A stretch of DNA of 64,000 nt from Linanthus parryae (taxonomy: Eukaryota > Streptophyta > Magnoliopsida > Ericales > Polemoniaceae): contig JALGPY010000003.1 of the NCBI GenBank assembly GCA_023055425.1, positions 56,343,891 through 56,407,890 on the forward strand, written 5' to 3'. The notes beneath the pieces are model-generated. The model was not told the DNA's origin and made no database searches. It saw nothing but the letters and a program-made list of their open reading frames with translations. The number at the start of each line of letters is the position of its first letter. Position 1 is the first letter of the stretch. Below are positions 36,729 through 48,754 of the stretch, piece after piece. The position numbers were made by a program, and so were the translations under genes.

Positions 36729-36892
36729 TTGATAGGGGCCGCGCGAACGCAGGCCCCCGCTGCCACAAATTATGACGTAGACTCCACCACTTGGGTAGAT
36801 CTTAAGCTAGTGCCCCGCCCGAGTGCAATGGCGGTCACCAACCTAGGCCATGAGCCTACTTGATCACTCATTGACCCCGTCCAGGTAAGTAT
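36729..36892 (-). ncRNA. U1: U1 spliceosomal snRNA
   Basis: On the minus strand begins ATACTTACCTGG (pairs with 5' splice sites), then GATCAAGTAGGCTC, CCATTGCACT (U1A-type loop), the Sm site ATAATTTGTGG, and a well-paired last hairpin GGGGCCTGCGTTCGCGCGGCCCC. It is 164 nt. Unlike the plus-strand copies, the last stem is intact and the promoter is complete (USE GTCCCACATCA, TATA-like TACATAAG). This is the copy most likely to be functional in the window. Confidence 0.94.
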
Positions 36893-36915
36893 GTTACTCA
36901 CTCGTCCATGCTTTC

Positions 36916-36966
36916 CTTATGTACTCCTTTCTCTTTATTCTTTTATCAACTATTTTGATGTGGGAC
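36916..36966 (-). promoter_or_regulatory. U1 promoter: USE and TATA at Pol II spacing
   Basis: On the minus strand USE GTCCCACATCA (36966-36956) is followed after 32 bp by TACATAAG (36923-36916), which begins 31 bp upstream of the U1 start at 36892. This matches Pol II snRNA promoters. The surrounding 180 bp is related to the flank of the plus-strand U1-like genes. Confidence 0.88.
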
Positions 36967-37319
36967 TAACTGCAACCTCATCCCTTGCATTGATTATGGC
37001 AGAATCACTCTCGATACTTCAACAATCTATATACATGGGGCATCGATTTATGGCGGCGAGGTTAGTTTGCTTCACTTCATAGGAAAGTAGATCATTAATC
37101 AGAATGTTCCCGTTAGCTTCTCTTAGAGTGACTAACTGTCCAACTATATAAAAGTTAGCTATTCCTGATAATTTCCTTCAGTATGACCTCAAAACTACAC
37201 CTACTATAACTACACTGCTGACACTTGTGCAAAAGCAATACTACACAACTAGAACCATGAAGTGACTAACATGATCTATACTCTCCTTCATCCTGAACTG
37301 CGGGTAGCGGCATGAATAT

Positions 37320-37640
37320 ACTGCAACTTCAGCTTGCTACAAAGTGGTTTATGTTGCTGAGAAGATGAATCTTCGGTGAAAGTATCTACAATTTGTCATG
37401 CGTTAAGAACTTTGTACATATTCAGCAACTTAGATACCACCATCGCCCTGACGAAGTGATACTCAATCTCTTTGTTCTTAGTACTGGCATTTAACACATG
37501 CTTAGCAGCTAAAGCCGTAGCAGAAAAGTTGTCAGACCATATGAAGTTGCAGGATTCGAGACAATTCCTAAATCGTGGACCAAGAAGTTTCAACCACCTT
37601 AGTGTGGAAGTAGTGACTGCTAGGGCTCTTTATTCAACTT
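37320..37640 (-). pseudogene. Copia RNase H fragment (unit 2 copy)
   Basis: Frame 37593-37396 repeats the fragment at 20724-20921 with two amino-acid changes. It is duplicated with the unit and is not a separate insertion. Confidence 0.65.
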
Positions 37641-38386
37641 CAATATTATACCAGGCCACTGAATCTTATTTCTTAGAGCACCATAAAATTAGATTTTCAC
37701 CCCCATAAACACAACTTATTGGTAAATAGAACACGAGGACTCCTCGTTGGAACACTAGGGATGCTTTTGTTTGATTAATGATCACTGAAACACGATGATC
37801 CATCTATTTCTAACCGATTATAGCTTGTGAACCCTACTTTTCTTCAACAAACATGTTTTCTATTTAGATTAACTAGATCCCCTCTTTTCTTAGGTCATCT
37901 AGCTTAAACTAACCAAACTCTCTACCCTAGGTCACACCTAACGATCTCTACTTTATTTTCGGTTATTGATACGGGATGTTGTTCTAACCCATCATTCTAG
38001 ATAGCAAAATCCTGTCTTTCATCGGTGAATTACTAACACTTAATTTGATTCGCATCGACTTGAATCCCGTATGCCATGAAGCAAAATTATCAAAACATAG
38101 AACATAAACTTAAAATTATCTATTAAACATGTAGCATGAATCAGAAATCAAGTATTAAATGCGGAAACATAGCCCTAGGAACACGATCCGGGCCCCAGCA
38201 AACGAGTATACTTAGTGAAAATATGAATCAATACAATAGTAGATTATTTCATAGTTCAAGATAAGAAAATTTGATATATACGACGGTGTTTTACATAGCA
38301 ATGATTATGCTAACTTCTGTTTGAGAGACTAAATGTCCATTTTTAAGGCATTTAGCTACACTTGATAATTTACACTAGTATTAGTA

Positions 38387-38413
38387 CTAGTTTTGAATCC
38401 GTGCATCGCACGG
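38387..38413 (-). mobile_element. Helitron 3' terminus (unit 2 copy)
   Basis: CTAG (38387-38390) and hairpin CCGTGC-ATC-GCACGG (38399-38413), read on the minus strand; the equivalent of 21718-21744. Confidence 0.65.
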
Positions 38414-41400
38414 AAACATAACCTCGAAGAGACTAGCTTATAATTAGTGTATTACTTTGTGGACTGACTAACAGGAATCAGACGCAAATTGATACAACAG
38501 TTACATTGCGTATATCTGTAAATTTTATATGTTTGATAATTTCTTTAAATAATCTCAAGAGCTATTGAGACAAACATTCTTGTCTTTTAAAAACAAATGT
38601 TAATTACTAAATAATGTAATGTAAACATGAATTATTAGTTTTTAATAGATAAATAATATTTTGCCGTTATTCACTTGATTTTTATTTTAAACAATCAATT
38701 ATTTCTCTTTCTCATAGAAAAGGTATAAAATTTGGATATTACATATTTATCTATTTTTGTGAATCGGTGTTAGATTCTATCATAAAATAAGCCATGCTAG
38801 AGTATAATATAGGATTTTAGTTTTATTTGCAAACCTTATATTTCACTCATTACATATGCAAATACAAATTTAATTTTTCATATATTTATTTTTAAAGTTA
38901 CAACAATTCTTACAAAAAATTAAATCTTTAATTTATAGTTAACGTAAGGAGCCCTATGCGTACTTGTGCGGATTTATGATATGCTCTTGGTCTCAGGCTC
39001 TGCTTATTACCGACTCCTTTCTAGATTTTACTTACATGTCCCTAATGATATACTATGCCCTAAGAACTGTAGTGAATTTAACCCAACGTTGTGATGTCCG
39101 TATCGACATCCTGAATGCGCCACGAGATCCTAAGAGTCGCTAATCTTTTTCCCCAATCATTAGATCTCCGGTTTGAGTTAAATGCCTTTGAATGCCAGAC
39201 AATTCTTTCAATTCCCCACCAGACCCTTTATGAGACGTCTTGATACGAGATATTATTATTATTATTATTTACTTATTTATTAGTTAATCAGTTATTAGTC
39301 ATTTTATTTAATATTTAAGTTGATCCTGACTTAGCCTGTAAGAGTCTAGGGTTAGGCTAAGCAATGTACTCAAGCATTATTATTCAGTCAATGGAAATCA
39401 ATTCAATTCTTGTTCTCAGTTCTTATTCTCGTGAATCTCTCAATCACTTCCTCATAAATTCTTCAATTCTTCTCCTCTGAATCTGTCCAATCTTCCTATC
39501 TCGATACTGTAAGTATCGTTTAAATATTAAATAAAATGACCAATAACTGATTAAATAATAAATAACTAAATAACTAAACAATAACGATACTATCCCGTAT
39601 CACGTCTCTTATACTTACTACCCTTATTGAAATTGTACAAGATATTGTACTCATTGACTTGATGCCTTGTCCACCATTTTTACCGGTTGCAACATGCATC
39701 AATACATCTTCTAAATACTATATTGTTTTTTTACAAGTAATTCTGCACAGCCGCACCTATGTTTCCTCTTCCCAATATCCCAAGATAGACTACGATTCCC
39801 ATATAATCCATATTCGCTTCTGATGTGCTACTCCGTTACTGATCCCCATCTAAACCTCTTTCAATAACCCCTGATTCTTGTTACGAATCCTACCGTGTTT
39901 TCTTAATCTTATTTGATATTTATATATACTCATGGCACTGCATGCAATCAACCTAGCTTGGTTAACGTTTACGGAATGTACTATCACGTGCTTTACTTCT
40001 AGATACTTATATCCTCCTAGGGCATTCTTAACCCACCTATGCAAACCTGGAGCTCTTTCATTTGTATTGAGACTACTCTCTTTTCCCATAACATGTATTC
40101 ATTCTCCAGGAGATATAAATCATGTTCATGTCAGCTATTTCCATGATCCACCAATATTCAAACCTGTAGTCAATCCACTTACATAAGTCCATCAAGTTTC
40201 ACTCATCACCATTTATACAACAGTATTCTATGATATCCTGACGTTTCAAGTTTAGGACTTAATCCTTTTTATACAAGTCCCTTCACCAGTTCCTTCTATG
40301 TGACCGTGTACCACAAAGGGTATCATTTCATTGTCTAAACAAATTTAACCTTTATAGTCTTTATTATTTTAAAAACATCACAACCTGGGTCCCTTGCTCG
40401 TCATGAACCTTTCCTAATTCTATCACATATCCTAAAAATATTCTTCGATATAAATTCTTGAGTCTCCGACTGATTTATATGCCTTCACAAACACCTTTAT
40501 ATGTTCTTAGATGTGATTGTCCTCATCATATGCCCTAATAGGTACACTGCTATACTCAGGGTTAATATTCTTATGACCCAAATTCTTATTTAGGAGAACC
40601 TATCCATGCCCTATCGTGTCTTTCAATACGAATCATATCGAAATCATGGATGCTAAAACAAAGTCAACCGAATAGAATACCTTAAGTCCAATCACTCTTC
40701 CTAGCTCCCGCCTAGTAGTAACGCAATTACCGCGTTCCGACTTCCCCATTATATGTATTAGTACATCAAGCAAACGCATTGCTATATCATCATAAATAAT
40801 GCAATATAAACTTTATGCCAACCCTTTTATCGATTTATGGATCATTCGGCCGGTATCAATACCATCAACATAATATTTCCCCATCCACATTTCATTTTCA
40901 TAATCATGCGCCTATTTGTATGGGTCTTGTCTTGATTCTCTGATTTTATTAATGGTGGGTATTTGTCAATTTTGGAAACTAGTAAAATTTGGAATCTACT
41001 GGTACTTCTTATTGTTTTATTACCTAATATTTGTGAAATTATGATTACTTGGAGCTAGATTTCTAAAGAAACTATTAGGATTTGAGACAAGGATCGGGGA
41101 AGGTGATTTAGAGTACTCATAACCATCTTTCAATAGAAGAAAGCAGATCTCCATTTCATTGAGTTCACAAGAAGTTATCATCATTAGAAAATAACTAGTT
41201 AATAAGTTATTTCGGACACTTCAAAATTTTTTTCGGCGTCCTCAAAACCAATCTCCTCGCAACAACTTCGAAGCAATTTTCGGACTTGAGTTTTATTCAT
41301 TCAGTTGAATCCCAAAGCATGAAACTTTGAGTATTATCATAAGGGAGTAATAATGCCAACCTTGCAGGAGCAAACATACTTCAATTGCACGGATTACACC

Positions 41401-41721
41401 AAAAATTATGAAGCCTGAAAATCCAACACCAATTCCTAGACTATAACCATGACTGTCACACACAAAGAAGTGCAACAACTTTGAGGAAGAATTTGAGTTG
41501 GTTATAGGGTGATTCAAGTTATTACTTTAACACAAGAGTTGTATTGTTCACTGGGAACAAGTGGATCTAATCCTTTCACAAATATATCAAATCGAGAGAG
41601 AGTTAAGGAGCCCAGAACATGGCACCATATTATGCCGTAAAAACGGTCCAGAGGGATTAAAAAACACGAATAACATGTTCTGGTTAGGATTAGATGATCA
41701 TAACTTGTTTATGAAGTCATA
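38414..41721. other. AT-rich, unrecognised sequence; contains the empty Helitron site
   Basis: Parallels unit 1 without the Helitron (empty site between 39558 and 39559). Short frames such as 39932-40186 and 41293-41517 show no recognisable motif. It ends where the TRIM-like array begins. Confidence 0.45.
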
Positions 41722-42338
41722 CTGGACAAGCAAATCTTGGCCACGTGGCGACCATCCAGCACACCATACTGTGATCTACACACACTGGATCACTAGCCGC
41801 GCTGATCCACATGGGGGCTGCGAGACATGGCCCTCGCATACCACCTCACGGGACTTGTAGGGACTTAGTGGTTTGGAGGCTAGAGAAAGTCCTGTCGCGC
41901 ACGAGCGAAAACCAAGCCCGCGCGCGACCCCTAGTAACTGCTTTTGAGAGATTTTTGGCACGAGCTCCATAAACCCGGTCAATCCGGTCAAACCCGGTCA
42001 ACCTCGTAACGGTTCCGGTATACGCAGATAACGTGCTGTAACGGTCCCTATATACGCGGACGAACGTGCCGTTGTGGTTAAGCTAATTAAGCCGCCATTG
42101 ATGGGCGCATTAACCACACTACAACGGTCACATTCTCTGTTATATATAGATCGTTAACCCTTCCATACAAGGAGAACACACCTGAGATACGCGCAAGCTC
42201 TGCCAAACTCCTGTCTCTCTCTCATACAGTGCTATTGCCTTACTCTCTCCCTACACACAACCCCACACTTCCTGTGTCATTTCTATCCTCTACTCTTGGT
42301 GTATATTGAGTCCTCTCTACAGGATTCTCTCGTACACA
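41722..42338 (+). repeat. TRIM-like LTR-A, 5'-truncated by 15 bp
   Basis: Starts directly at CTGGACAAG, missing the TGTAGATAGTGCTTT that opens LTR-B and LTR-C; it ends CGTACACA before TT and the primer site TGGTGAACCC. It contains a TATATATAG promoter-like stretch near 42140. Confidence 0.85.
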
Positions 42339-42377
42339 TTTGGTGAACCCAACGTGAACTTACCGTTGCAAGCAACC

Positions 42378-42749
42378 ATGTCTCATGAAGAGGATGTCAG
42401 TAACAGATCGCCTTCCACGAAGACCACCTCGGGAGAGGAGGCCCGCCGTACTCCTACAGCCGCCGGTGAAGCTCCGACAATAGAGGCATTGGACGCTACC
42501 ATCCAGAACCAGGCGAAGGCTCTCAAAGCTCAATCTGCGCAGCTGGAACGGATAATGGCTATCCTGGGGACTCTCGCCCCAAATCCCGCATCAGCCACTA
42601 CCGTCTCTCAGGGAGGAGGAGCTTCCACCACTCAAGGATTGGGAATGTCAACCACACCACCCAATCTTAACCTTCAAACTCCACCGGCGACGACGCAGTT
42701 ACCCTCAGTTCAGGGGCCAACGACACCGCCCAATCACAGGACAAGCTGA
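42378..42749 (+). CDS. Short gag-like frame of the TRIM-like element, 123 aa
   Basis: Starts MSHEEDVSNRSPS, contains a coiled-coil-like heptad stretch (IQNQAKALKAQSAQLERIMA) and a Thr/Pro/Gln-rich tail. It resembles the N-terminus of gag in plant gypsy elements and nothing else is encoded. The Met at 42378 is chosen because it follows the primer site and is shared with the second copy; an upstream in-frame Met at 42306 lies in the LTR. Confidence 0.5.
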   Translation: MSHEEDVSNRSPSTKTTSGEEARRTPTAAGEAPTIEALDATIQNQAKALKAQSAQLERIMAILGTLAPNPASATTVSQGGGASTTQGLGMSTTPPNLNLQTPPATTQLPSVQGPTTPPNHRTS

Positions 42750-42930
42750 CGTCACACCTAAAACCCTAAAAGACCAGACGACACGACTCTAGGGATTTTA
42801 GGTCATAATGACATGCACGGGGGCTGAATTTGCGTGTATTGGAATTGGTGCGTGGCGGCGACGCGTACGCTGGTTCCTGCGCATGGAAGCCTATCCGGCT
42901 ATGAGCCTTCACGCGCAGAAAGGGGGCTAA

Positions 42931-43482
42931 TGTAGATAGTGCTTTCTGGACAAGAAAATCTTGGCCACGTGGCGACCATCCAGCACACCATACTGTGCTC
43001 CACACACACTGGATCACCAGCTGCGCTGATCCACGTGGGGGCTGCGAGACAGGGCCCTCGCATACCACCTCACGGGACTTGTAGGGACTTAGTGGTTTGG
43101 AGGCTAGAGAAAGTCTTATCGCGCGCGAGCGACAACCAAGCCCTCGCGCGACCCCTAGTAACTGCTTTTGAGAGATTTTTGGCACGAGCTCCATAAACCC
43201 GGTCAATCAGGTCAAACCCGGTCAACCTCGTAACGGTTCCAGTATACACGGATAACGTGCTGTAACGGTCCCTATATACGCGGACGAACGTGCTGTTGTG
43301 GTTAAGCTAATTAAGCCGCCATTGATGGGCGCATTAACCACACTACAGCAGTCACATTCTCTGTTATATATAGATCGTTAACCCTTCCATACAAGGAGAA
43401 CACACCTGAGATACGCGGAAGCTCTGCCAAACTCCTGTCTCTCTCTCATACAGTGCTATTGCCTTACTCTCTCCCTACACAC
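42931..43482 (+). repeat. TRIM-like LTR-B, left part
   Basis: Starts TGTAGATAGTGC and is cut at CCCTACACAC by the copia element; it continues at 52015. The preceding GCAGAAAGGGGGCTAA is the polypurine tract. Confidence 0.88.
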
Positions 43483-44914
43483 TGTTGGAATAGATGCCCT
43501 AGAGGCAATCTAGTTTAGTATGAATTTGTATATGGCTAGAAAATTCATTTATTATTTATTGGATATTTAATATAATGAAGTCCTTAGATTTAGAATTGTG
43601 TTGTTTATCTTAAATATCCCTAGTCAAGTATAATAATTAATGGGACAATCATCTATAGACTAGTATGGGGTTGGATTGATATGGAGATATCACGATCCAA
43701 CACATAGGTGTGCATTAGGGAATGTTGCACTGGATTGACCCATCTCCGAGAAGGCTACATACACGTTATGTTGAGTCACAAGATCTTCTCGCGGTGCAAT
43801 GGTATTGTCATCCTTAGACTTGAAGTCACTAGATATTCTAGTTGTGGATCATTGTGATCTTGGTAGCGTTAAACGCTACACCGTAACTGGGTAGTTATAA
43901 AGGCGTGTACTGGATACAATGAGAAGCAAGCTTAGAGATCGTAGTGGACGTAGAGAGGATTTGTCCCTCCCACATAACGGGAGCAAATATGCTAGGCCAC
44001 TCGAGGGATAGTGCTTATAGAATGTCTGGCCAGACTCAAATAAATCAATATGGGATATTGATGTTATTTGCACGAATAAGGCTATTCCCATGGATCGAGA
44101 AACTATGGATTGGATATACGAGTGTGACTTGTATGTCTCGTGTCCAATCCGGATATAGAGACAAAGGGATGAGACAATTACTTGTACAAAGGTTGTCAAG
44201 ATGACTATTCTATTAGTTGGCTAGAATGGATGTTTTGCTAGAGACCGCTCCATATTAGCAAATAGTTGCTACCAACTAGATAGAACCTATGGGGTCACAC
44301 GCTATATAGAGTTGAACTAGATTTGGGAATTAATTAATTGGATTAATTAATTAGAAGGATCACTTTGCAAACCCTTGCAAACTTAGTAGGGACTAATTTG
44401 CAAGGAAGGGACTAAATTGAATTCTAGTTGGACTAGAATAAGTCCTTTAGGTAGTTAACAAGGAGTTGTTGGACTATATAAAGGACCTTCCCTCCTTCCT
44501 TCCCACATAACTTATGCTCATTAAGTGAACATAACAAGATTGGGAGAGAACAAAGGAGAGAGAGCAAGCAACAAGGAGGCCCGACGCCACCCTTGCCGCC
44601 GCCCTCGTCCCCGTCGGCCAAAGGAGGCCGAGACCCTCCTTTGGGTCTCGTTTTGCGTGATTTCCTCTTCCTCTTCCTATTCCGGGCTAGCACCAAGGAG
44701 TTTGGGAGATCTAGGATCAACTCTAGGCGTGGATAAACTATAGAGAACGTGACATTATTCGCGTTTGAAGTCATCAAGGAGAACCCAAAAGTGTGTTTAT
44801 GATTTCTAACCTTTACCATCGTTATGTCTCTTGACTTGTGATCCTTGGAGGGTTTGGCATGGTTTTATGTTTGATTATGCTTCCGTTGTGCGATCCATGA
44901 ATCAAAACCCTACA
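43483..44914 (+). repeat. 5' LTR of the Angela-like copia element (1432 bp)
   Basis: TG...CA termini. It includes a CTATATAAAGG TATA box near 44472 and a purine-rich leader with GC-rich CCGCCGCCC near 44590. Small reading frames here (44433-44819, 43944-44204) recur in the other LTR simply because it is a repeat. Confidence 0.93.
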
Positions 44915-46599
44915 GTGGTATCAGAGCCACAGGTCGTAGAGCATAAACGTGGTTTATGTGTTACGTTTTAGTTGTTTTACACCTTAATTTGATTGTTTAT
45001 CGCGTAAAACAAGACAAATCAAGCATGGGATGCAATTTGTCAATAATTAATCATAACAAGATCCAATGTTTGCATTGGATGCATGAATTGGTGAGTTTGA
45101 GAAATTTTAGGATCTTAGATCTAGGGTTTGGGCATCCTTGGGGAAGAAGGAGTTCTCCCAAAACAAGGAAACAACCAAACTTGGGCACCAAGCAAGGGAG
45201 TTGTTTTGGAAACAACTCCCTCAAGGAGGTTCGGCCCCCCTAGGGACCGCCCCCCTTGCTTGCCGCCCAAGCTTGGCCGCCCTAGGGGCCGGGCGGCCCT
45301 AACCCGCGGGCCTAGCCTTGTGGGTTTTGGGCCGGGCCGGCCCTAGGGCCTTGTGGTTCACTTTGATGGGCCCGGGCAATTTGATTGTTGGGCCCATGGA
45401 CCCTTTTAACCCTAGAAATCCTAAAATCAATTAAAATTGACCAAGCGCGTTAAAATTGGATTTTAACTGTTTATGTGCAAATCGCATGGTGATTGGATAT
45501 GGCCTTAGGATGTGGTTTGATGTGGATGTTTAATTTTGTGGTTTGGTTTTACGGCCTGCGAGCTGATCAATTAATTGTAATAATTAATTAGGGTTTTATG
45601 GCCTGCGTGCCAATTTTTTTTTCTCAACTTGTGAGATTTATTTTATTTAGTATAGATATTAGCTAGTACTAGATAAAGTAGATTGTTAGCCAAGATTGGA
45701 GAAAAGAAGCTCAAATCCAAAGAAGCCACAAAAGATGGAGCATGGAGCATGGAGCATTCCACAAGACTATGAAGGATGGACCAAAAGATCAAGACACATG
45801 GAGATGTGTTTGCTTTAGGGTTCATAGATAATTCCATTGGCTTGGAATTATCTTAGTCTAGAAAAGGCCATATCCACATCACGTTTAATTTCTGTTTTGT
45901 GGTTGTTTATTTATTGTCTTATTATTGTGTGGTTGGTGTATGGATGATGCATGCAATTAGGATAATAAGATAATTAGACAACCCGGATCTATTATTTGGA
46001 GTTGTGCCCAAACTCAAATAGATAGATTAGTTGATATTGATCAACAAAACAATTAAGAATTGAATTTAAAATCCCTCAAAATTCAAATATTGTGTTCTTG
46101 CCTTCTCGTTATTTAAACACTCATTATCATCATTATTTATCAAGTTCGTGCGTGCCAAAGCATGGCGACTTGGTTCATAATGATGGAGTGCGATGGCACG
46201 TAACAATGTGCAATTGTTTAGATAAGAGGTTGAACACAACTAGGCTATTAATTTGATTAAGAAACCTAGAGGCAATCAATTGGGATTATCCATATGGATG
46301 GATAAATAAGGAGTTATTTGCCCGATTGAACCAAGAGATGCATAAGAGATGCAATTGGAATTGTTCCTACCTAAAGTAGTCAAATTATGGGTGACTTGCC
46401 AAAGCAAGCTCATAAGGAGATGAAAGATGGATCTTGGCCCACTAGAAAATATAAAGATATTTTCCGCATTAATATCTTGAGGGTTATTAATCCGTAGAAA
46501 AATAGTGGGAGCTATATTTAATAAACTAGCCATTATTAAATATAGTCAAAAATTCACAAATACTAAAACTTGCGTATTTTCCTTTTTGTAGAATTCCAA
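44915..46599 (+). other. Copia leader region between primer site and gag
   Basis: About 1.7 kb without a convincing gene: primer site at 44916, a GC-rich patch (about 45235-45370), then AT-rich sequence. Long leaders are usual for Angela-type elements. Confidence 0.7.
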
Positions 46600-47450
46600 A
46601 TGGCAAACAACTCATCGAGTTCACAACATTCCCTACGATCTGTCCTTGAGAAGGACAAGCTCTCTGGAACCAACTTTCTTGATTGGTACAGAAACTTGAG
46701 AATTGTTTTAAGCAAGAGAAGAAACTGTACGCAATAGAGGAGCATGTTCCAGAAGGTCCAGAGAACCAAACACCTGCTGCCTTAAAGGCGTATCAAAAGC
46801 GTGTTGATGACGCTAATGATGCAGCCTGCCTAATGCTTTGCACCATGACTTCTGAGCTTCAGAAGCAACACGAAAACATGAATGCTGTCGATATGATCGA
46901 GCATCTAAAGCAGCTCTTCCAAGAGCAGGCAAGGGTAGAGAGGTATAAGGTCTCAAAGGCACTGTTCAAATGTCATCTGGCAGAAGGGAACCCGGTGGGA
47001 CCCCATGTACTCCGAATGATCGGGAACTTGGAGAATCTCGCCCGACTAGGGTTCCCGGTCGGCCAAGAGTTGGCAACCGATCTCGTGTTGCAATCGTTGC
47101 CCGAGAGTTATGGACAGTTCATTATGAACTATAACATGAACGAGATTGTTAAACCACTGCCAGATTTGCTCAACATGTTGAGGATGGCTGAACAGAGCAT
47201 CAACAAGGGTAAGGGCAAGGCCATAATGATGGTACAGAAAGGAAAGGGCAAAAGGTTTGCCTCTTCCTCCAAGGGCAAAGGCAAGTCAGTTGCCAAGTCC
47301 AAGGAACCTGCCCTTAAGCCTGTTGGTGGCATTGCCAAGTCCAAGGAACCTGCCCTTAAGCCTGTTGGTGGCATTGTCACTACTGCAGTCAGCCTGGACA
47401 CTGGAGGAGGAACTGCCCAAAATATCTGGAGGACAAGAGGCTTGGAATAG
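46600..47450 (+). pseudogene. gag of the Angela-like element, frameshifted
   Basis: Starts ATGGCAAACAAC at 46600 and reads LEKDKLSGTNFLDWYRNLRI. A one-base shift near 46710 moves the reading into the frame of 46683-47450, which continues KQEKKLYAIEE through the UBN2-type capsid region (for example LFKCHLAEGNPVGPHVLRMI). A 42-bp in-frame tandem duplication (two copies of KSKEPALKPVGGI, about 47290-47373) precedes a second shift, because the CCHC zinc knuckle (CHYCSQPGHWRRNC, 47375-47416) is in the pol frame. In the family gag forms the virus-like particle. Confidence 0.85.
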
Positions 47451-48754
47451 TGATTCCACCACCACCAGGTATTTTTGTTGTAGATGTCAATTTAACTGTC
47501 TCTACATCATGGGTATTAGATACTGGATGTGGATCTCATATTTGTCGAAATATGCAGGATCTAAAGAGAAGTAGAAGATTGGCTAAAGGAGAGGTAGATC
47601 TGCGCGTTGGGAATGGAGCAAAGGTTGCTGCGTTGGCCATAGGCGTGTGCGAGCTATCTCTGCCTTCAGGATTAGTTTTAGAATTAAATAATTGCTATTT
47701 TGTGCCTGCTATGAGCAGAAACATTATTTCTATTTCTTGTTTGGACAAGGATGGTTTTATTATTTCAATAAAGAACAATTGTTGTTCCTTTTATTTGAAT
47801 AATATTCACTATTTTAGTGCGCAATTATTTAATGGAATTTATGTCCTTGATCTAAGCAATCATGTCTACAACATTAATACCAAGCGGATCAAAATAAATG
47901 ATTTAAATCCTGCTTATTTATGGCACTGTCGTTTAGGCCACATAAATGAGAAACGTGTATCTAGACTCCATAAGGATGGATTACTAGACTCATTTGATTT
48001 TGAATCATATGAGACATGTGAGGCTTGTTTATTGGAAAAAATGACAAAGTCCCCTTTCAATAAGAAAGGTGAGAGGACTAGTGAGCAATTGGCGCTCATA
48101 CATACCGATGTGTGTGGGCCATTTGCCACTCCTGCCAGGGGTGGTTATGTCTACTTCATTACATTTACTGATGATTACAGTAGATATGGATTTGTGTACC
48201 TTATGAGGGCAAAATCCGAATCCTTTGAAGTGTTCAAAGAATTCAAGAATGAAGTAGAAAAGCAACTTGGCAAAAGTATAAAGGCTCTACGATCGGATCG
48301 TGGAGGAGAATACTTGAGCCAAGAGTTTGACGACTATCTTAGAGAGTGTGGGATCGTGTCCCAACTCACTCCACCCGGAACGCCACAATGGAATGGCGTG
48401 TCCGAGAGGAGGAATCGAACCCTATTGGATATGGTTCGATCTATGATGTGTCAAACCGATCTTCCATTGTCATTTTGGGGCTACGCTCTATTAAGTGCAG
48501 CTTTCACCATTAACCGTGTTCCATCCAAATCAGTCATGAAGACACCATATGAGATGTGGAGTGGGAGGCGTCCCACACTATCGTTCATGAGGATTTGGGG
48601 CTGCGATGTCTATGTAAAATGTTTACAATCAGACAAGCTAGGGCATAAATCGGATAAGTGTAAATTTGTGGGGTACCCTAAGGAAACTAAGGGATACTAT
48701 TTCTACAACCAACCGAGAACAAAGTGTTTGTTGCTCGGACCGGCGTGTTTCTAG
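47375..48754 (+). pseudogene. Copia pol, first part: zinc knuckle, protease, integrase
   Basis: One frame from the zinc knuckle through IPPPPGIFVVDVN to the aspartic protease motif DTGCGSHIC (about 47520), the pre-integrase region WHCRLGHINE, HHCC-type Cys pair CEACLLEKMTK, and integrase catalytic blocks HTDVCGPF, FTDDYSRYG and GTPQWNGVSERRNR. The DD35E residues are visible. The frame ends in CLLLGPACF after a frameshift near 48720, just where the next frame takes over with FVARTGVFLERE. Integrase inserts the cDNA, giving the 5-bp duplication. Confidence 0.9.

Larger units (their letters stand above)
20271..37183. repeat. Unit 1 of a 16.9-kb head-to-tail tandem duplication carrying snRNA genes
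   Basis: Sequence from 20271 (TGACCTCAAAACTACACC) matches that from 37184 onward in the same orientation over nearly its whole length, with small substitutions and indels. Differences large enough to see are a stretch of about 240 bp near 20327-20566 present only here, a Helitron (22902-24195) and an LTR element (28732-31465) only here, and two retrotransposon insertions only in unit 2. The unit carries U1-like, U2, 7SL candidate, U5, U4-like and inverted U1 genes. Confidence 0.9.

Noticed and set aside
32384..36892. Presence of U6 completing the spliceosomal set
   Set aside because: No U6 core (ACAGAGA context) with an upstream USE/TATA at Pol III spacing was found on either strand.
44433..44819. 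128-codon frame conserved at two places (also 51528-51914)
   Set aside because: It lies within the two LTRs of one copia element; the repeat is the LTR, not a gene family.
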